A stretch of 64,000 nt of DNA from Hypsibius dujardini (lineage: Eukaryota; Tardigrada; Eutardigrada; Parachela; Hypsibiidae). The stretch spans positions 39,142 through 103,141 of the forward strand of contig LRSR01004324.1 of the NCBI GenBank assembly GCA_001579985.1, read 5' to 3'. Position 1 is the stretch's first letter. Each line of letters begins with the position of its first letter. The notes below the pieces were generated by a model. The model was given only the letters and a program-made list of their open reading frames with translations. It searched no databases and was not told the DNA's origin. Both the position numbers and the translations under genes were made by a program. This document shows positions 46,394-58,000 of this stretch, piece after piece.

Positions 46394-49300
46394 AGCGACG
46401 GACTACAACAGAACCACACAAAACAGGAGGATTTCTCGTTTTCGCGCAAGGTCCATCCCTTTGGAAATTATCTCTGGATGGTCGTGACGACATTAAACAG
46501 CTTACAAATATTTCTGGAGAAGATAATCGTGACGTTTCAGTGGACTGTGTTAACCATCATCTCTACTGGACAAATAGGCAAACGGAAATTAGACGTTCTC
46601 GATATGATGGCTCAGACAATCATCCGGTCGTTTCAGAAGGTAAACAAAGTTTTGCGAAATACCGTTATTAATGGTAATTTCTGGAGAGCGATGCTGAATA
46701 TGGCATCGATTCTCATTTCTAGCTGGAATATATGGCGGATTGGCCGTGGACTTCGTGTCCGGAAATCTGTTTTGGGTTCAAGGCTGGGCCATTCTTGTAG
46801 CAAAAATAAATCATCTGGAGGATGGAAACAAAACTATCATTTCACAGAATATAATCTTTGGAATCTCAGCCCTTGCCGTGCATCCTTCCCGCGGGTAAGT
46901 TAATGAAGCGATCAACCATCACCTAAGCAACCATTTTTTAAGTTGTATGATAATAATGCAGTAAAACTTTCATTTAGTTTCCTGAGAGTTCACCAAAATA
47001 TCTTGTTCATGGTATTAGCAGTTGTCATGCACTGAGTGCTTTTGTAGTCAAGGATTGCGATTCATAGTGCGTCAGTACAGTATTCTCCCGACGCAAGAGA
47101 CAGTTTATGCGTCTAGGAATAGTTGTCAATCATATTCAATCTCGACGGGTATTCACTTAAAATCTGGATCTCGAAGAAATCTTAATTCCATCTTAATAAG
47201 TTGAAGTTCCCTTGTGCAGAGGCCGATCCATTTGTTTGTGGCCGATTTTTATTAATTCCAAAATAAATACTAAAACTTCTAATGTCCACTCAAAATGTGT
47301 TTAATATGATGACCGCCCTTCTCGACCATCACTTCGACGCAACCGGGCCAAGATTTGGGAGCTCTGTGAATTTTGCGCTGTTCAAGCGTGGATTACACTG
47401 AATACATAACACGTTTCAAGCCCATGACAGTAGTCGGTGCCTTGTTAAACAATTCCGATTTAAAAATTCGCTTACACAAAAATCTATCGGAGCCATATCA
47501 GGGCTGTTGCCCATCCAATCCTCTTTCGGAATGAACCGAATTGCGGCCAAACGAAACCAATCCGGTTTCGGTTTCAACGCGTGGGATGGGGCGGAGTCAT
47601 GGTCGACGACGGCTTTCCTCAAAAGCTTCCCAGGGAACAAACGAGGCACGTCATCCCGAAACATTGGCGTGAGGACTTTTTTGATGTAGTACTTGGAATG
47701 TATTTTTGCACCTGGTTCAATGAAACAAATTCTGGTTTTCCCGGAGGTACACCCAGGCTTTATCAATGGTTAAAATAATTTCTCATTTTCGACCGCTGAT
47801 CCAGTTCAGGAAGCGTAAACCTCGTGCGAGGCGTTATTGAATCATCGCATCCGACAACCCGTGCACCCTGTACTTTTTTCGTACCTTCCCCTCCAATTCC
47901 TCGTTGATGACGCGCTGAATAGTAGTCTGCGATACTCCCAGCTCAAGAGCGATATGAGAATGAGTCAGCGGGTTGGGTCCAGTCTTGGCCTTCTTGACTT
48001 TTTTGAGGAGGGTTGCAGTCCTAACTTTTGCCTTGCCAGAGTTCATCGCTTTTGATGGTGGTTTTGGTCGGCCGGCCTCTTCCGCTGCATTTTTTTATGA
48101 CTTTGTTGACTCCAGATTTGGAAACAGCAATATTCCGTAGGGATAGTGCATTTAGCGGATTTATAGTGGATTTCCGTAGTGCTAATGCACAACTTCGTTG
48201 GCCGAATATTTAAGAGTGTGCAAGGTTAAAATGGAGTGACGCACTTCCAAAAATAGTTTACGAGGCATTGTTAAAACGCAACGTCAAAATGCAACACCTG
48301 GAAAACTAGCCGCGTCAAAATTATTTTTAAACCAATCACCTCATGTGACAAGAAATTTTTTGGTACCATCTGAAACAGAAGAAAGACCTAAAAGCAGATT
48401 AAGGTCGGCCGGGGCAGAAGGCAAGCCTGCCGGAGGGAGACTCGAAAAAATTGTTCGCTCCCGCCCCCCCCCCCCGCCGGGCAAGGGGGCAAGCTTTATT
48501 AAGCTTTTAAAAGACTAACAAATTTTGGGGCATTTACATGATTTCAACTTCATACATCACAATATAAAATTAACTGCCCTTTCCCCATCAAGTGAATACA
48601 GAGATAATGAAAAAACAACATTGTAGTTTGGGAACCACCTTTCGATCATCTCGTTATTGTAATCCACAGGAACAGAAACTAATGAAAAGTTTGTTATGAC
48701 TTTATTGCTGTCCTGTCCGAAGAAGAGTTTACCAATAAAGAATTTATTGCCGCCATCCCAATCACTTTTATACATTTGCAGTTCAATCTACTGGTCACAT
48801 TATGGAGGAAAAATCGAAACTGCCTTCATGGATGGAAGTAATCGTCAAGTCTTGGTCACTGGAGTCGACGCCCGTTCTCTGGCTTTGGATTACGAAGCAA
48901 ACGACCTTTACTGGGCAGACTGGGGTAAGCTGACGTGGTTGTCAAAACACAAACTCATTTACAGCCGAAGGTCCGTTGGTTTGTTCTGCATTTACCCGTC
49001 TCTTTGGACATCTTTATGTCCGGATCCGTCGATGTATTTGACAACAACCGACTGATGAAATGTCAGGCCGTCATAAATGACGGTGACACTTCCAAACTCT
49101 TTGTCAGAGTAAAAACAACATATAATCCGCTATAATGTTGTTTATTCAAACGTAACGGAGCAAAATATCTGCTAATTATTGTTTCGATCATTTTCTGCAG
49201 ATACTAGAAATATCGAATGCATTTCGTTGAATGGAGGAGACAAACGAACTGTCTCGGATCAAAGAAGTGTGGGAGAATACTCGGGTGGCATCTCATTGTC

Positions 49301-49688
49301 GGAAGAACGTGTTTACTGGACATTCACTTCAAAGTAACTAAATGTTGCTAGCGAATCATGGAATTGTCTGTGCTCAATCTGTGTTCTGTTGCAGTGTCAT
49401 CGTGAACAGTATCACCAAAAGTGGATTGACAATGAAGCGGCTTTCCCTTCCAGCCGGACGAAGTGGACCCTTACACGGAATTGTTTTTGTGCCAGAACAG
49501 TGCCCCAAATGTACGGTCAATTAAAACCATTCAACTTAGAACTCGATTCACAGCCTAGTTTCATTTTCGTTTTAGTGAGCAATGCATGCGCTGTTTCCAA
49601 CGGAGGATGTCCTTTCATCTGTCTGCCTCTCCCGGGAAATAACAAGAAATGTGTCTGCCCTGACGGCAATTCATCCTGCACTCCGTAA
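46394..49688 (+). CDS. YWTD/EGF secreted protein, copy G (intact exons, transposon in intron)
   Basis: Exons 46394-46639, 46723-46894, 48782-48924, 49201-49333, 49395-49510 and 49576-49688, all with GT/AG and conserved phases. Blade cores are LYWTN, LFWVQ, IYWSH, LYWAD and VYWTF, then a complete EGF-like domain ending in TAA. Same predicted role as copy B: extracellular propeller plus EGF, no membrane anchor. The second intron is enlarged to 1.9 kb by a degenerate DD37D transposon (47217-48270), and part of the original intron is missing at its right edge. As in B the first coding exon is uncertain; the open upstream frame has a CTTTTCAG acceptor at 46393. Confidence 0.72.
47217..48270 (-). 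mobile_element. DD37D mariner-like transposon remnant in intron of copy G
   Basis: Minus-strand transposase pieces: 48046-47834 (NPLTHSHIALELGVSQTTIQ, helix-turn-helix) and 47766-47416 (DHDSAPSHAL and NSPDMAPIDF, again 37 residues between aspartates). Stops and frameshifts separate them. The left end near 47217 starts CAGAGGCCGATCCATTTGTT, but no matching inverted repeat was found on the right, where copy G intron sequence resumes near 48278. An old insertion with an associated deletion. The boundaries are approximate. Confidence 0.7.
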
Positions 49689-50570
49689 CATTTTGCGCAG
49701 TTACTTTCCGATTTGTCGGACAAACTTCCGTCGCAGATTTCTTTATCTTTGTTTTGGTTGTTTTCACGGTCCAAATTTTTAATCGGATACGAAGTGAAAT
49801 TGTTCGGTATACTCTAGTTTGGTTACATTTCTTAGAGAATCAACCCAATGATTCGTTTTTCAATTATTCATTGGATAATGAAATAACTCAACTAAAAGGG
49901 TCAATGATTAGAATTATTTGAGAAATAAAAAGAACAACGAAATAACTCCGTAAATTTCGACCAAGACTGAAAACTAAAGATATCTGCCACCAACATTTTT
50001 TTTAATTTTTTGGAGAGTAAAACAAGAAATTTTGACTAAACTATTTTTTAAACAAAACAAAATAAAATTTAATTGAAAAATGAAACAGGCAACTAAAACT
50101 CGGTTTCCCATTTCGACCAAAACCACAAACTAAAAAATGTTCAGTTATTTTATTACTGTCAAAAAGTAAATGAAACGTGCCAGTCACCAAATACTTAATT
50201 GGGTTATGAAGCAAACAAATGAAATTAATCAGTCAGCTTTAACTATAATTAAAAATTAAATAAAAACTACTAAAAGTTGTCATACCTCTTCAAATAATTA
50301 ATTGATAAATGGGTCAATTCAGACCAAAATACTCACTGAAAAACTAAATTAAAATGTTTCTGCAATTATTTTTTTGCGAACTGAAAAAGTGATTTTTTTT
50401 GTAAATTTTGTCGTTATCTTCCCTGGTCCAAAATGGTCTTCTCGGAAGTGATTGCACACGTGTCACACCAGGTAAGATTATGAAATGAACAGCATCAATA
50501 AATCAAACCGCGATCGACCAACACAAAGCGACAACTACCACAAAAAGGTTGTTTGCTTCTTTCTAATGAC
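49689..50570. other. AT-rich duplicated spacer behind copy G
   Basis: Matches the spacers after copies A-D. Near 50555 it jumps directly to the ATP synthase f exon, skipping the last exon and intron present in copy 1. Confidence 0.5.
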
Positions 50571-50668
50571 TCGACTAACCGCTCTCGACATGGCCACGGG
50601 ATTCATGCAGCGTCGTGACAGTCATGCCGGAAGTTCCCCAATCTTCACCTGTCCGAATGGCGTGTCCG
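50571..50668 (-). pseudogene. ATPsynF: ATP synthase subunit f, internal exon only (copy 3)
   Basis: Minus strand encodes FGQVKIGELPA, then TGA, then LSRRCMNPVAMSRAVSR, as in copy 1. The following membrane-helix exon has been deleted, and the GT donor context differs (GTCATT). The shared TGA implies that the stop arose before the duplication. Confidence 0.65.
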
Positions 50669-50689
50669 CTGAATAAATTAAAAAGGCCA

Positions 50690-51454
50690 GTGAAACGACA
50701 CTCATACATCAATCAAGCATAGCCGACAATGCTAAATTTAACGGGCAATCAAATCGAGTCAATACATCAATCAAGCGCAGTCAGTCATGCTAATTTGAAT
50801 CGATAACCAAATAATGCTTGGCAGCACTTTGTTATATTTCTTGGTAATATTTCTTGTTTTAGGTTATTATATTAATGTATTATTAATGATAAGTTAATCA
50901 CACTAGTCATTCGGAAGGTCTTCTGATCGAAGGACCAAACGGTCGGGTTTAAGACACCTATACTCTGTTGCAGATGGCTTCAGCAAGAAGTCCCTCGAGT
51001 CAGCGGTGGCTATGATATGTCTCGAGTCTGCCCTCGAATTCGCAAATTCAAAGGACTTTTTCCAGGACCTGCAGAATTTTTGCGTGCGCTGGACAACATT
51101 TTGAGTCATCACATGGTTATTCGTACAAGGTACAAGTATTTGCAGCAGCAACTCCCTTAAGTGAAGCATTTGTTTGGCGTTTTCCGTGATTCTGATCTTA
51201 TTCTATGCGGAGAGAAGCATGACCTTGACGCGCTTCTTCAGAATTTTCAGATGCAGTCAGGTGATATGACCACCACGGTCTGGGCCGAAACTACGTGCAG
51301 GCACACCGTGTCTGTCAGGCAATAGTTTTCGCTGAGAGTATTATCGCAATACCTAAAAACGTCTGCTGGCACTTGTGGGGGAATTTATTCAATATACCAA
51401 GTTTCCAAATAAAAACAACAATTTTTATATCCGATCTACGTAGTTGTCTTTGGC
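50690..51454. other. Intergenic, nothing firmly recognised
   Basis: Short open stretches on both strands (50903-51169 minus; 51180-51330 plus) have a coding-like look but no recognisable family or paired splice sites. Confidence 0.35.
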
Positions 51455-51628
51455 ATGGCAAGTCTTGCACCTAATCCTCATCGTAGGATTGATCGTGGGA
51501 GCGCAGCAACGTCTCTAGTGCGCCCATTTTTGGCCATGATACTACTATTCATCCACTTCCACATAATCTACACAACGGCTGCAGGAAGTAACGAGTCTGA
51601 TGCGTCCTTAGTCCCGCCGCCTATTTGA
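51455..51628 (+). CDS. Possible leader exon of the astacin-lectin gene
   Basis: An ATG at 51455 opens a 57-codon frame with an internal hydrophobic stretch (FLAMILLFIHFHIIYTTAAG) usable as a signal peptide or anchor. It lies 470 bp upstream of the first astacin exon on the same strand. No good donor was found before the TGA at 51626, so the link is uncertain. Confidence 0.3.
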   Translation: MASLAPNPHRRIDRGSAATSLVRPFLAMILLFIHFHIIYTTAAGSNESDASLVPPPI

Positions 51629-51820
51629 GGGAGATATATTGGGAGGGGATTCGGAAAATATTTCCGACGCCGATGTATGAAGGATCATTGTCACTTTTTT
51701 CTTACGATGAGTCGGGATGAGACACACTGATTAGCCTAAATGTTTTTTTGTCACATAATGAAACAGATATCTCTAACTTAAGAACAAAAATTCATCAGCA
51801 ATTGTGACCTGGTCCTAGTT

Positions 51821-51933
51821 GTAGAAATTGCGGGATTTCCGGAATGCCGGTCACGAAGTTTATGGTCCCTAATTATATGGTCCTCAACGACGCCCAAAAC
51901 GGCATTCCGGAGCTTCCGAAATTTCTACCGCCA
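51821..51933. repeat. Imperfect hairpin
   Basis: GTAGAAATTGCGGGATTTCC plus GGAATGCCG is complementary, with few mismatches, to CGGCATTCCGGAGCTTCCGA plus AATTTCTAC at about 51900-51930. MITE-like or structured RNA. No second copy was seen. Confidence 0.5.
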
Positions 51934-52093
51934 ACACTACGGCACCATGGCTGATGAATTGTAATTCAAAAATTGACTAATCTTATTCACAATTTGTAAA
52001 AAAAACATCTAGGCTGATCGGCATGTCATATCCCATGCCGAAACCTTGTTGCCAACAAATCTAAAAATAGGTCTGTTAGTTTAAGGGTCACAG

Positions 52094-55000
52094 GAACGGA
52101 ATGATGGATAAAGCCTATCGTTGGCCCGGCGGAATTGTACCGTATCAGTGTTCAACAGTCCTGTGTGAGTTATGACGGGACGTCCTCGGTCCTCATACTA
52201 CCATCGTTCATGTTGTTATTGCGTGTATGTAGCTGTGGAACAAAAGCTCGCACTGCGGCAAGCTATGAACGAGATAGAAAACGCGACGTGCGTCAAATTT
52301 GTCGAGCAGACTAACGAACCAAATTATATTTATATCGCTCAAATATTCGGAGCAGGGTAAGTGGGAATTGAGGAACCACTGGAACGGTGTTCCATTCAGG
52401 GAGAAAACAAAAATCGTATTCAATATGTGAATTGAGCAAAAGCGTTGCCCACCCATTTAGGTGTTCCTCGTGGAATGGACGTCAAAATCGAGGTCGACAG
52501 CTGCTCAACCTCGAGTCCGGTGAGAAATTGTTTATTATATTTTATTAAGATTAAGCCATATGTTTTTATTAATCAATACATTGTCCTGTTACAGGATGTT
52601 GGACGAAAAGTACCATTCAGCACGAGCTAATGCATGCTTTGGGTAATTCTGCTACATTCATAAAAATATTTTTAACTCGTTCGGCTACGTGTTTATCTGG
52701 TTGTCGTTTTGTTAGAATTTTTCCATGAACACGCCAGAGCCGACCACGATGAATACGTAGAGATTGTTTCAGCCCACATTCAAAAAGGTAAATTTCTAAC
52801 AGCAAGCAGAACTTAACAAGCGTGTTGTCGTTTGAAAGCAAGATGGGAAACACCCTTGAAGTGCTGGGGGGAGTGTAACAATAATTTTGCTTGGACCCTG
52901 GAACACCCCCAAACTCTTTTTCCGACGAGATAATGTGGTAATGAACCAGGGATGCCATTGCGAGAATTGTCGAGAATAACTTTGCCGCTCTCCCCACCAG
53001 TACAGGGGGGGGGGAAACAAAAATTCTGGGCTTTTCACACGTTGAAGCATTCCCCCCTCCACAGCGACAGGCCTAGGGGAGGGCCTGATAGATTTTTGCG
53101 ACCTCTTCCCCAGCAAGCTCGCACTCCCCAACAGCAAACACGCCCTCTTCCGAGCCAATCTCATTTTCCTTACCCCCCCCACACTTCCTCCTCGGGCTTA
53201 GGTTACAAATCCCCCTTCTACTCCCCTTTTTGTCGCCTTCCGCTTTCGGTTTTTTTTATGTTGACCGTTGTTCCCTAATTTAATAAATTGGAAATTGGGT
53301 TTTTTAGAAACCTCTCTGTTTCCTTTTCAGAAAAAATTAAAACCCTAAATATTGGACCCTGCCACACGAGTGTTAAACGAAAAAACAAAATGCTCCATTT
53401 GTTTCACCCCTTGAGTTTTGGACACACCATTCACTTGACTGATGTCCAAGCGACAGGGTTCTATGCCTGGAGATTGAGGAAAAGATGGACTATACAAAAT
53501 TTTATGTCTGTTAAAATTACTCAAAGGGACATTAGTCAGCACTTGTAAAATCAAAAATAGCTACGAAGGAGAATGGGAAGGGGTGGAGGACTTGTAGCCA
53601 AAGCCTCCTCCCCCGGCAGGCTCGCCTTCCTCCAGCCTCCCAAGCTCGCTCTCGCATTCGAGTCGACCTTAATTTCCTGATTCACCATTGATTGAGAACA
53701 AGGCATCCGATCCGCCACTGGATACTTTATCCTCAATTAATCAAAGATAAGGAATATTTTTTTACGCCAGTCGGCGCATTTGCGGCTATTGGCGTCAGCA
53801 CTGTAATAACCTCTGCCATTTGGTGGGACAACTACTGTCACACTGCTTGTCCAACTAAAATATTATTTAAGACATGGCACCCTAAGTGCTCATTGGTAAT
53901 TTCGATGGTTTTTTATTGGTCCTTTTACAGGAGAAGAAGACAACTTTCGTTCGTGGGACAACAATACCATAACTGCCTTCGGATTACCCTACGATTTCGA
54001 CTCGATCCTACACTACCCCAGCCATTTATTTGCAAGAAGAAATTCTGTCAGTGGTGTCACAGTTGGACCCACCATCAGTGTCCGAGCAAAATACGAAGGG
54101 AAGGCATTTGGACTTCAAACTGGCTTAAGCGGTATTGACATACGCAAGATCAGTCTGATGTACAAATGCAAATCATCAGACCTCGGCTCGGGAAATGACC
54201 TTAAAGTTGGTGAGTCTCTTTGGTCACCTGATGGTAACGTGAGGCTGGCAATGGAAATGGACGGCAACTTGGTTCTTTATAATCAACTTGATGGTAACGC
54301 CATCTGGTCCTCCAATATGATCTACGAGGATCCAGCGTGGACTCCAACTTCTGTTAGCATGCAGGCAGACGGGAATCTTGCCATGTACCATCTAAGACCA
54401 CGGCACCTGGTCTGGAGCACTGACACAAGAAGTCCCCAATTGTCTGGAGCTATACTGAAGGTTCTTGACCAGGGATATTTCTGCTTGTACAAGAACTACT
54501 GTCGCGGGTAAAATATTGTTCTTTTGTTCTAGTTTCAAGGCGCATATTCTGTTCTATTTATTTTTACGCTAAAGAAGCCTTCGGCTTCTTGACATACTGT
54601 ATATATATTACTGTATTGTGTGGATACAGCCAGTTCTGGTCTTCGTCTCGTTATAATAAAGTTATTGTGAGGTTGACGTGTGTGGGCGCTACAATTGGAG
54701 GCCGTACCGAGAAGTTATCTGTGATAACTAGTGGAACTTTGACGGTACGGGAGAGTCTGAATTTTTTTTTACAGCGACATTCAGTGAGCCCAGAGCTCCT
54801 TTCAGCTGTAGTTAACGGCAAATAATTGCGATACGAATCCACAGTGGCAGACGGCCAGTCATCTAGGAGAACGAGGAGTAATCGAAATCTTTCGAATATC
54901 ACGTTTTTTGATATCGCCGAGGAGAGTGATCGACAAATTGCTAAAACAAATTGAGTATCGAATCACCCTGTTGAACCGGTCGTACCGTTTCAACAGATTG

Positions 55001-58000
55001 AGCCAGAGGGCAGTCCGGAAATCTCATTGAGATTGCCATCGGGAGTCGAGAACGCTGTACAGGACTTTGAAAATTCGGAAGACGAGAATTTACAAGAAGT
55101 CGACAACGTCTTAGAACCTGTACGAGGAAACTTACACGACGAGCTACAGGCTGCTGTAATGGCTGTTCCTCAAGTACTTGACGCGGCGGGGGTAGCTGCT
55201 TTAGTTGTTGGTTTACAGCAAAACCTACCGGCAAGACCACAAAATACCCATGTGAATTTGAAAGATCTACCGACCTTCAGTGGCCAGCCACACGAGGATG
55301 GAGATGAGTATCTCATCCGTTTCGAGCGATACGCAATGTATTACGGCATGACCGATGCGGATAAGTTAAAGCACTTTTACTTGGCGTTTAAAAAGAACGC
55401 TCTGAAATGGCATGAGGCAAATAAGGCCATTACTACTTGGAATGAAATGAAAACAGAATTTTTAAAGACGTTTGGCAAATCGAGAGTTGATTACGACCTG
55501 GCGGGCGTGGCCGGTAAAATATTCGCCTCGGATGACCCCCTAAATTATGTTTTTCAAATGTTGTCGTATATCGAGGCAACTAGCCCACAAGCAACGGATG
55601 CCGAACGTTGCACTCGATTATTCGAAGGTTTGCCAAGCGCTCTTAAAGCCGCATTTGTGCGAGATCCGCCACGGACGGTGAAAACATTCATCAGTAGAAT
55701 GCGAGATGTGGGACGAGAGTCACAATACAATCAGCGAGCAGGCATGAATGTGGGGTACATGTCGAATCCATTTGCTGTGACAAATGGATCATTACAGTAT
55801 CCCGATAGGCCCACCCAAGTATACGATATGAGTGGGCCGGTAGGATACAATGGGCATGTTCCATTAGTATCGAACGGATTAATGGGCAATAACACTTTAA
55901 GCATCGCAGAAAGATTGCTGCAGCAGTACGGCGTGCCATGTAAGCCTGGGGTTATTACCCAATCGTTTGCCAATATACCGCAGTTGTCACAAGGACCAAC
56001 CGCAGCACAAATGGGTGAAATGGTAAAAGAGGCCAATCAGACAGCCGAGCTTGAAAAGCTCAAAGAACAGATAACGCGGTTATCTCTCTTAGTTGGTCAG
56101 CAGATGGCCAATAATGACCGCAGAGACGGGCCTTACCGACAAAATAATTATCGTACACTACCGCCTAATAGATCCATAACGCAGGATGGGCGGCAGCGAT
56201 GTTATGAATGCGGACAAACAGGGCATATAACAAGGGCGTGTATGTCTCGGACAAACCAGCAGAATACGAGACAAAATTTTGATCGTAATAGGGGTGGTCC
56301 GCCACAGAGACCAAATTATACTGTACAAGGTGATGCGTATCGAAGTAGTCAACCACAGACATATGAACCAGTGCAATACGGAGCAGTGCGGGGTAACATA
56401 CTACCTCACACATATACGGAAGCGGTGACTAACGGAGCTCAAACCGTACACGGTACCCAGCAAGCCCAACAAATGGGAAGGCAGTTTACTAATAATTTAA
56501 ACTCACACCGTGCAGTTTAAGGGCGAGCTGTAGTACGGAGTTAAAGCCCATCGAAGTAGTCGGTTTTACTGGGGCGGTCACGTGTCGAGTACTATTGAAT
56601 GATGAAGTGGTGACCGCAGTAATAGACAGTGGTAGTGGAATTAGCTGTGTATCTCAGTCTTGCTCAGAAAGTCGTGGTATGAAGACCGAAAAATGGGAGG
56701 GGCCTAGTGTTAGTGTTCTTTCGGGAGATACAGTAACAATCGAAAAAGCCACTAAAGTCGACGTTGAATTGGCAGGATTGAAGCTGCGTGGGACTTGTGC
56801 CGTGGTGAAGGTTTTTGGCTTTGAATTGTTGCTGGGAGTGGATTTTTTCAAATACCCCGTTGTTGTTGGACTTTCAAAACAATTTGCTTATCAATCCTAA
56901 GGAAGATACCATGTGGGAAGCAGTAAATTGCGCCGTAAGTCCACAGGTGAATTTTATGGCGAATGAAAGTGGGGAGGTGAAAATTGAGATGAAGGAGGGC
57001 GTGCTCGCTTGCGACGAAACGCCGGCCCAATCGGCACTAATAGTGGAGAACGAATGTATTTTGAGTCGACGGAGTTGGACGGGGGACAGGAATTAGACGA
57101 ATCGGAGGATAAAGAAGAGATGTGGCTTCCTAGTGTGACAAACGTGGATAAACTTTGGGTTCCAGGCGAGATGGGATGCAGTATTGTTAAGGGAGTGATA
57201 CCTATGGGTAGTCAGCTTACGGAGGAACAAAAAGACGAGATAGTGCGGGTATGCATACAGAACGAAGGAGCGCTCCCTACCAGAACCAACCGTCTTGGTC
57301 ACTGTACTATCGAGAAACACCATATCGAAACGGGAGATGCCAGACCGTTCAAGCAGCCTTTGCGAACCTTCAGTCCGGCGCAGCAACTTGAAATAAACAA
57401 ACAAGTCCAGGAAATGTTAGAAATGGGAGTGATTTCACCTTGTAATGGTGAATGGACGAGCAACTGTGTAGTGGTCCCCAAAAAGGATGAAACAAAACGC
57501 ATAGCGATTGATTTTCGTCCCCTTAATGCGTGTACTCAAAAAGATATGTATCCAACAGGAAATATTCAGGTATTGCTTGATTCAATGCATAGTAGTAAGT
57601 TTTTCACTACTCTCGATTTGTATTGCGGATACTTTAATATTGAAATAGCAGAAGAGGACAAAGACAAAACCGCTTTTATTGTTCCGGGCAGTCCAGGCGG
57701 TATGTATCGCTTTGAGCGTATGCCTTTCGGCTTATGCAATGCTCCAGCTACATTTGTAAGAGTTATCGACCAAGTTTTCAAGGATATTAAGGGGAAGTTT
57801 GTTCTCCCATTCATTGACGATTTTATTATACATTCCGAAACGTGGGAACTACACATAATTCACTTGGACATAGTACCAGGCAGGCTGGCCAAGTATGGTT
57901 TAAAAATTAAATTTAAAAAGTGCGAAATCGGGTGCAAATCCGTAAAATTTTTAGGTCATCAGGTGTCAGCACTTGGAATTGCTCCTGATAATAGTAAAGT

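Noticed and set aside
47217-48270. Exact ends of the third DD37D element
   Set aside because: Only a left end could be proposed; no matching right inverted repeat was found, so no TA duplication is claimed.
50903-51330. Possible transposase or gene fragment upstream of the astacin gene
   Set aside because: Coding-like stretches on both strands but no motif strong enough to name.
52617-53182. Two minus-strand open frames inside the astacin-lectin gene
   Set aside because: They are complements of the zinc-motif exons and of C/G-rich intron sequence; no motifs.
55691-56413. Minus-strand frames opposite gag
   Set aside because: Shadows of the well-supported gag frame.
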